From: Gibbula magus
Taxonomy: Eukaryota; Mollusca; Gastropoda; Trochida; Trochidae
DNA length: 64,000 nucleotides
Reading direction: 5' to 3'
NCBI GenBank assembly: GCA_936450465.1
Contig: OW388304.1
Location: 38,903,593 to 38,967,592 of the forward strand
The notes below the pieces were generated by a model, which saw only the letters and a list, made by a program, of their open reading frames with translations, ran no database searches and was not told where the DNA came from. Of this stretch, positions 58,311 to 64,000 are shown piece after piece (the stretch's first letter is position 1; every line of letters starts with the position of its first letter). The translations under genes were made by a program, and so were the position numbers.

Positions 58311-59879
58311 ATCCAACTTTACTAATTTCAAACTCCTGATGGCAGGAACTGACAAAGAACTATGTTATAAACTTGGACTCTATCTATTTAAAGTACTTAC
58401 TCTTAAATCACATCCGAAAAATTAATGCATGCAGGATAATAATTACAATCGTATTTATTATGTATTTTGTGCCAAGGGCCTTTTTTGCAGAACATGCTTT
58501 CTCAAGGATAATCCGGAATGACGTCATGTAGCAATCCGTTATATCTAATATGCACCCCTCTCTCAGAAAACATACAAGTTATTCCAATAACAAAATTATT
58601 GTCGGTTTATGATGTCGTGAATAAAATTATGAGGTAATATTTTGGAAGTTTACAGAGTTAAGCATGCTCATTGAGATATTTACTGCATGGGAAATGAATA
58701 CTTTTACAGACTGATTATCGGGAAATCTAAAAATAGTCTTTCGTAATATAAAATGTGAATACTTACTACTATCAAGACGCCCGTTGCTCAACGGTTCCCA
58801 TTACAATCCGTTGTACTGTCAATCCCAGTAGCAATCATGTTACCAACGGTGCGTATTGCAGGGTGTGTTATCGGGTCGCATAATGAGATGTTTAACCCTC
58901 TAGCGTAACAAAATATTGTATACACTTTGGTAATAAATGGCAAATTTGAGAGAAAATTATATGCAAAAAAACGAGATATATAGTGCCTTTAAAAAGGCAG
59001 AAATAAAACCAATCTCGTAAAAACTAGATGTAATGCTATAAGTCCATCATCCTAAATAGTTTTAACTAGATTGAAATAAAATAAGAATTAGAATGTCATC
59101 TTATTTATCTTTTCAATAATTTTTGTCATGTCATTTTGAAAGAGTAAAAGAATAAGTGTATATGTTGTCATTTCACAGAATAATTAGTCATCTAGACTTA
59201 CCGTTCATTCTTTCACGTTTATATGACAATTTGATGAAACAATTGTCTAAAATTAAATTAATGTTGTTTTCTTAACTTGTAACAAACTGTAACAAAAAGA
59301 AGGATTTATGACCACCGACTTACAGTGCTATTTTGATAACTTACATGGTGATAGTAAAACAACAAACATTATTGAGGCTTCGTTTTACACAAACAAATAC
59401 TGTTGTAGAGTTTTATGAGATTTATTGTTCAGATTCCCCATAATCTAAAACAACAGAGGCATCGTTTATACATGTCGAACACTGATGTAGAGCTTTGATA
59501 TCAAACCGTGGCAACTTTATGTTCAAATACGCTAGTGTTTCCAAACTATTGCGTACATAACGATATATATTATGCTTGTATTGAGTTTTAAAGAAAATGC
59601 CTGCGTATCTGTACTCCCAGTTTTTTCTTAAAATACGTTTTTAACAATTTAAGTTTAAGATACGCTGCTTATCTGGAGCACTGCATCTATGTGTTGTCAG
59701 AGTTTAAAAGCGCTTTTGAGCAGGTGCTCTCAGTTGGTAAAGGCTCTATAGTTATAATTATAAATCTATAGTTATTATTATATTATTATACAAAACCGTT
59801 ATCTTATATTCAATATAATGATTTCGTTTCATGTAACTAATACCGATTTTCATCGAATACAAACCGGTGTAAGCCTAGG
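58311..59879. other. Gene-free intergenic DNA
   Basis: AT-rich, no credible frame or recognised element. Confidence 0.5.
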
Positions 59880-59949
59880 TCCCAGATTGTTGACCCCCCC
59901 CCCCTCCTTTCAGGGTAGATTTTGGGAGCATTTTGGACATTTAGGAATA

Positions 59950-60020
59950 GATTTGTTCAATAGCTAATAAACGGTTTGAAAGGTGCAAGTTAAACTGGTA
60001 TAAATACCGGAGCTTGTCGA
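59950..60020 (+). repeat. Half copy of the 63097 palindrome
   Basis: GGTTTGAAAGGTGCAAGTTA, AACTGGTATAAATACCGG and AGCTTGTCGAC match the left arm and centre of 63097-63270. Confidence 0.7.
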
Positions 60021-60363
60021 CTTTATATATTTGTTGGTCATTTTCAAAATTGGTAGGGTTTTCAGATTCTTATATAGATTCTCTTCAAATAGACTTGCAA
60101 TCACTTAATTATTCAAAAATAAAAACATGCAGGCTTAAATGTAGCAGATCTCTAAAACTACCTCACCAATCCTCACTAAAGTTAGTATGCTGTCTGGGAT
60201 CTGTTTTCTTAACCGCCCCTTACCCCTCGGGGTTTATTCGAGGTAGTGTTCCATTGGTTATATTTATTCTTGTACTTTTTAATTCGAGGAAGGACTTTTT
60301 CGTGAGTTCTACGATCACACAACGACAGTGGACAACTAGCAAAAGTAAAAGTTAATATAACAT

Positions 60364-61092
60364 GAAGATAAGATAAGATAAGATAAGATATGATAATTCT
60401 TTATTGCCCGTTAGGAAATTTGTTTCACGACTGAGTGAGCATAAATACAAAATTATACACATTCATTTATAATAAATACATAGAATATATACATTGTTAT
60501 ATAACATGGACAAAGAGTATGATGATGGGAAAATTAACGCTTATTCAGAAGAGAAATTGACTTTGGTACAAAAGACATTTTGTAACGTTTGGTTTTGCAC
60601 GTCGGTACATTATACCGACGGCCAGAGGGTAACAATTCAAAACAGTCATGCAAAACATGTGAAGGGTCACAGATAATTTTTGAAGCCAAATGTTGAGCCT
60701 GTCCTTCATGAAGTTCATCTAATGTTTTAAAGATACGATTAGAAATTTTCTCTCCTTGTTTAATTATCTTATTTAATTTGTTTCTATTTGTAAGTGAAAG
60801 GGAGCCGAACAAACATTGGATAGAGAACATGAGAATAGACTGAACACATGTCTTATAGAAAAGAGCCAAAATAGTTGAGTCAATGTGGTAAGATCGGAGC
60901 TTCCTGAGGAAGTGAAGGCGAGATTGAAACTTGCTATAAATACGATCGGTATTTTCAGAGAAATTTAACTTATTATCAATTTGAGTTCCAAGATATTTGT
61001 AACTACTAACTACTTCAACAACATCTCCATTTATAATGACTGGACTACCTGCTAGCTTATTCCTTCGAAAATCTATAACAAGTTCCTTTGTT
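60364..61092 (-). mobile_element. 5'-truncated LINE (L2/CR1/Rex-like)
   Basis: Minus-strand translation gives KELVIDFRRNKLAGSPVIIN, SYKYLGTQIDNKLNF and LHFLRKLRSYHIDSTILALF, then FELLPSGRRY and KTKRYKMSFVPKSISLLN. These are the palm-to-thumb and C-terminal parts of a non-LTR reverse transcriptase; the catalytic box is upstream of the truncation. It ends with CAATAAAGAATTATC and a (TATCT)n tail, as in L2-like elements. Pseudogene. Confidence 0.82.
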
Positions 61093-61450
61093 TAAGATGC
61101 ATCTTAATCAAGTACTATCTTTGTTCAAACATATTTGAGAACCGGAGAATAACGCATTATATTTCTATTTTAAATTATTTTCGAAATGACATATTGAACA
61201 AGCGAAAATCTTAAATTGGTAGCACTTTTTTACCTCCTTAAAGAAGAGTAAGAAAAAGAGAAAATCAAAATGTAACGGTATACGTATTATGAACAGTTAT
61301 TAATACCCGCTTTTTGTTTGATATTATCCGTTTGAGTTATAAAATATTATCGGACGCACCCGTTGACGTTTTAAAAGATAATCTTTATCGAATAGAATGG
61401 ACCTATTTTGCGTCTGCCAGCGACTTGTTTGCAAAGTAGTAAGACATTTA

Positions 61451-61473
61451 TGACGTCATAGACAGTGACGTCA
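61451..61473. promoter_or_regulatory. Two CRE palindromes
   Basis: TGACGTCA at 61451-61458 and 61466-61473, centres 15 bp apart, 60-85 bp before the ATG at 61535. This is a typical CREB/ATF promoter arrangement, but the CRE-bearing repeat at 6380 has the same site pair in looser spacing. Confidence 0.5.
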
Positions 61474-61534
61474 CAATCAACATTCAGGCTCTGAGACAAG
61501 ACGCCCACTCGTTGAATGGTTCTATTAAATCAAA

Positions 61535-61600
61535 ATGTCTGCAGAAGAAGAGAAGATCAACCCAAAGGGGATTACAAGACTCCAGAAATTTAAAAAGAGA
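61535..61600 (+). CDS. Candidate first coding exon of a further gene
   Basis: ATG with an A at -3 (CAAAATGTC), 22 codons reading MSAEEEKINPKGITRLQKFK plus KR, ending exactly at a consensus donor AGA|GTAAGT. The codons are lysine- and glutamate-rich. Two CRE palindromes lie just upstream. No second exon was recognised before 64000, so the product is unknown. It could be a chance ATG-donor pair. Confidence 0.35.
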
Positions 61601-63096
61601 GTAAGTGTCTCAATTAATGTATTCTATTTGGACGTTTTGGATATGATTTTCCATGAAATCCGATGTCAGACCGTATCGTGGATATACACTGACGGGCAAA
61701 AGAAAGTATATCACTAAGCTGTATTCATCATATGTATAATTTTCAAAGTCAATATCTCGAGTTTTCGACGTTGTATTAAAAAACTGACTAGTTTGAGAAA
61801 TAAGTCCAAAACTTTAAATCAGTAAAAAGAATCATTCTACGTGTTTGTTTTTTTTTTTAGCAAAATCTAAATTTAAAATTTAAATTTTGAATTCCCCCCA
61901 AATTAATTTTGATAAAACACAACTTTTACTGTTCATCGAGATATAACACATACTCTGTGTAAAAATCAATAAATGTGCCTCGTCCTGCACACATTTACAA
62001 CATTTTGAACATGGTAGGGCTCATGATGGTGTAAATTTCATTCCTTACCCCTGTCAACTTTAAATAATGATATTTTAGTTAAAAAATAAAACAGTCACCA
62101 ATTAAGTCATTCAAACTACTACCGAAAGGGGTTATTGTATCGTGCCATAATCAAATGCATCTCATTTCTTTAAAATATTGAATTAATCGAAAACAAGTAA
62201 GTGTTAAACTTTATTTTGCCCGTCAGTTTATTATGTGATGGTTGATGGGATATTTGATTACAATAACCAATCACTCTTAAGGATGTTCGCACCTCAAATT
62301 TATAGAATTAAACTTTTTTTCTAACTTATATTTTTTAAAAGATCAAAGTATATGATTGAAAAATCAGCATTAAAAAATAGGGGGTAGTGTGTTTTTTTTC
62401 GAGATATGACGCCTGTAAGATAGTGGGGTTTTAACATGGGAGTCTATGGGAAAATGAGAAAAAAACTGCTAAAAACTTAAAAATACTACATTTCTAGAAT
62501 TAAACTTTTTTTTCTTTTTTGATATGTTACAAAGTTCATGTTACCCTACCGAAATCGATGAAAAATATATATATGGTAGTGTGGGTTTTTTAAACTTTGA
62601 CATACAATGTACCTGAAAATCCCCATTTTTAGTCAAATTTAGGCCATTTATGCTGTTTAAGCACTTTTTAGAGGTTCTAAAGTCACATTTTCTTTATTTC
62701 ATTTGTTTTTTAAAAGTATGAAGATGACGTAGAATATCATGAAGTAAATAAAGAAGAGAAAAAATCTTGACTTAATCGTATTTCATTTTTGAAGTTCGAC
62801 AGGAAGGAGCGGACATCCTTAATATAGTAGGAACCTATGCGTATATATGAATTGAAGGTTGACATGGAGGGATATTATATTGGAAATAGTAACGTTTCTG
62901 GAGTAATTGGAGATCCAGTTCAGTCTGGAATGAATTATCTGCCGTATTTTTTCTAATTCAAAAACAACTATTAAGTAAACATTTTGTTTCAGGGACTTTA
63001 TTGTTAATCTAAATACATAATGTTGCAAATGAAAAACTAACGTTACTGCCGCATTTTGTTGCTGAGTAACGACAGCCATGTTGTTCAAATGACCAT
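61601..63096. other. Gene-free AT-rich DNA
   Basis: Intron of the candidate gene or intergenic. No credible coding exon or named repeat seen. Confidence 0.4.
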
Positions 63097-63270
63097 TAAG
63101 AAATAGATTTCATAATGTGTTTGTTCACTGGCTTATAAACGATTTGAAAGGTGCAAGTTAAACTGGTATAAATGCCGGAGCTTGTCGACGGCATTTATAC
63201 TACAGTTTAACTTGAACATTCAAACCGTTTATAAGCCAGTGAACAAACACATTATGAAATCTATTTCTTA
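63097..63270. repeat. 174-bp near-perfect palindrome
   Basis: AAATAGATTTCATAATGTG, TTGTTCACTGGCTTATAAAC and AAGTTAAACTGGTATAAATG pair with the right arm around CATTTATACTACAGTTTAA and CACATTATGAAATCTATTT. The short centre is CCGGAGCTTGTCGACGG. Foldback element. Confidence 0.88.
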
Positions 63271-63842
63271 TAAATTCAAACTTTGATATTTAAGTGATTT
63301 CTAATCAGTAAATAAAATTTTGAATATAAAAAATCTCTGCAAAAATTGTACAGTGCATAGATATCATGCGCTAAGCTCCGCCCACAATGATACCGCATCA
63401 CTTATGTGTCACCACGCGCAAAACGTAGTTCACAGGAAATATGATGAAAGTAATTAATTTTTGGTTCTAATATGCTGTTTTAATCAAACTTTCAAATCAA
63501 ACTACAATAAGAATTCACGTTGTAAGGTTTTTAAAAAGTTTAATCAAGAAAAGAGCATGTGATAGCAGTGTAATAATTGCGCAATGATACAGTGATAAAG
63601 TAGTGCCGCAGGTTATTTTTTGTAAACGTCAGGTTATGAAGGTTATCCTTTTCAGCTGTCAGTCTTGTGTTTATGAGAATGTATACCGGTCACATGACCT
63701 TGTTTAATCCAATCAGCAGAGAGCATATCCCTTAAATTTCAAAGTCTGAATTTATTACGACTTAAACCGCAATTGATGCTAAATAAGACTACAAAGTGTT
63801 ATACAGAGACATACAAAGTGCGTGTATGTGTATACAACTGCA

Positions 63843-63874
<32 letters not shown>

Positions 63875-63879
63875 ATACA

Positions 63880-63970
<91 letters not shown>
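63843..63970 (+). repeat. (AAAT)n microsatellite
   Basis: About 32 near-perfect tetranucleotide units. The open minus-strand frame of repeated Leu-Phe-Ile-Tyr is an artefact of the repeat. Confidence 0.95.
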
Positions 63971-64000
63971 AAAAAATATAAAAAATAGTCTGGACATATT

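Noticed and set aside
60534..60869. 111-codon minus frame as a gene
   Set aside because: Continuous with a LINE reverse-transcriptase remnant ending in a TATCT tail.
63779..63997. Minus-strand Leu-Phe-Ile-Tyr repeat frame
   Set aside because: A pure translation of the AAAT microsatellite.

Overview
The window is eukaryotic and AT-rich, most likely from a mollusc or another lophotrochozoan. The evidence is short exons with consensus GT/AG junctions in long introns, tRNA-derived SINEs whose 3' end reads GCGGCGTTAAAC, SINE fragments with a Meta-like core, LINE remnants and many TTAA-target, hAT-like and foldback elements. The clade is inferred from repeat style, not proven. No prokaryotic, viral or CRISPR content was seen.

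Layout. 1-3.3 kb: SINE, a CCCCCG-ended dispersed repeat, a LINE tail nested in a TTAA MITE. 3506-4690 (-): complete intronless mitochondrial lipoyl synthase (LIAS). 4.7-10.5 kb: intergenic or 5' region with a CRE-bearing repeat, a hAT-like element with an 8-bp target duplication, and SINEs. 10536-14924 (+): a 1462-residue chromatin or DNA-binding protein in one large exon, with three C-C-H-C fingers and one AT-hook. 15-24 kb: 3' region and a dense block of nested mobile elements. 24257-54994 (+): a 25-exon gene whose junctions all agree in phase; it encodes a 1065-residue protein with two calponin-homology-like segments, a linker and about eleven ankyrin-like repeats. Its introns are full of MITEs, SINEs, a LINE and tandem repeats. 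55-61 kb: its 3' UTR with a minisatellite, then SINE, MITE and LINE remnants. 61535-61600 (+): a possible first coding exon of another gene, with two CRE palindromes just upstream. The window ends in an AAAT microsatellite.

The three recognised genes are not obviously related in function. The most informative signals lie in the CH-ankyrin gene: a hAT-like insertion that duplicated the exon 10 splice donor, a 24-nt repeat array that multiplies the exon 18 splice acceptor in frame, inverted MITE pairs flanking exons, and a nested SINE-MITE-LINE insertion with an 85-bp target duplication.
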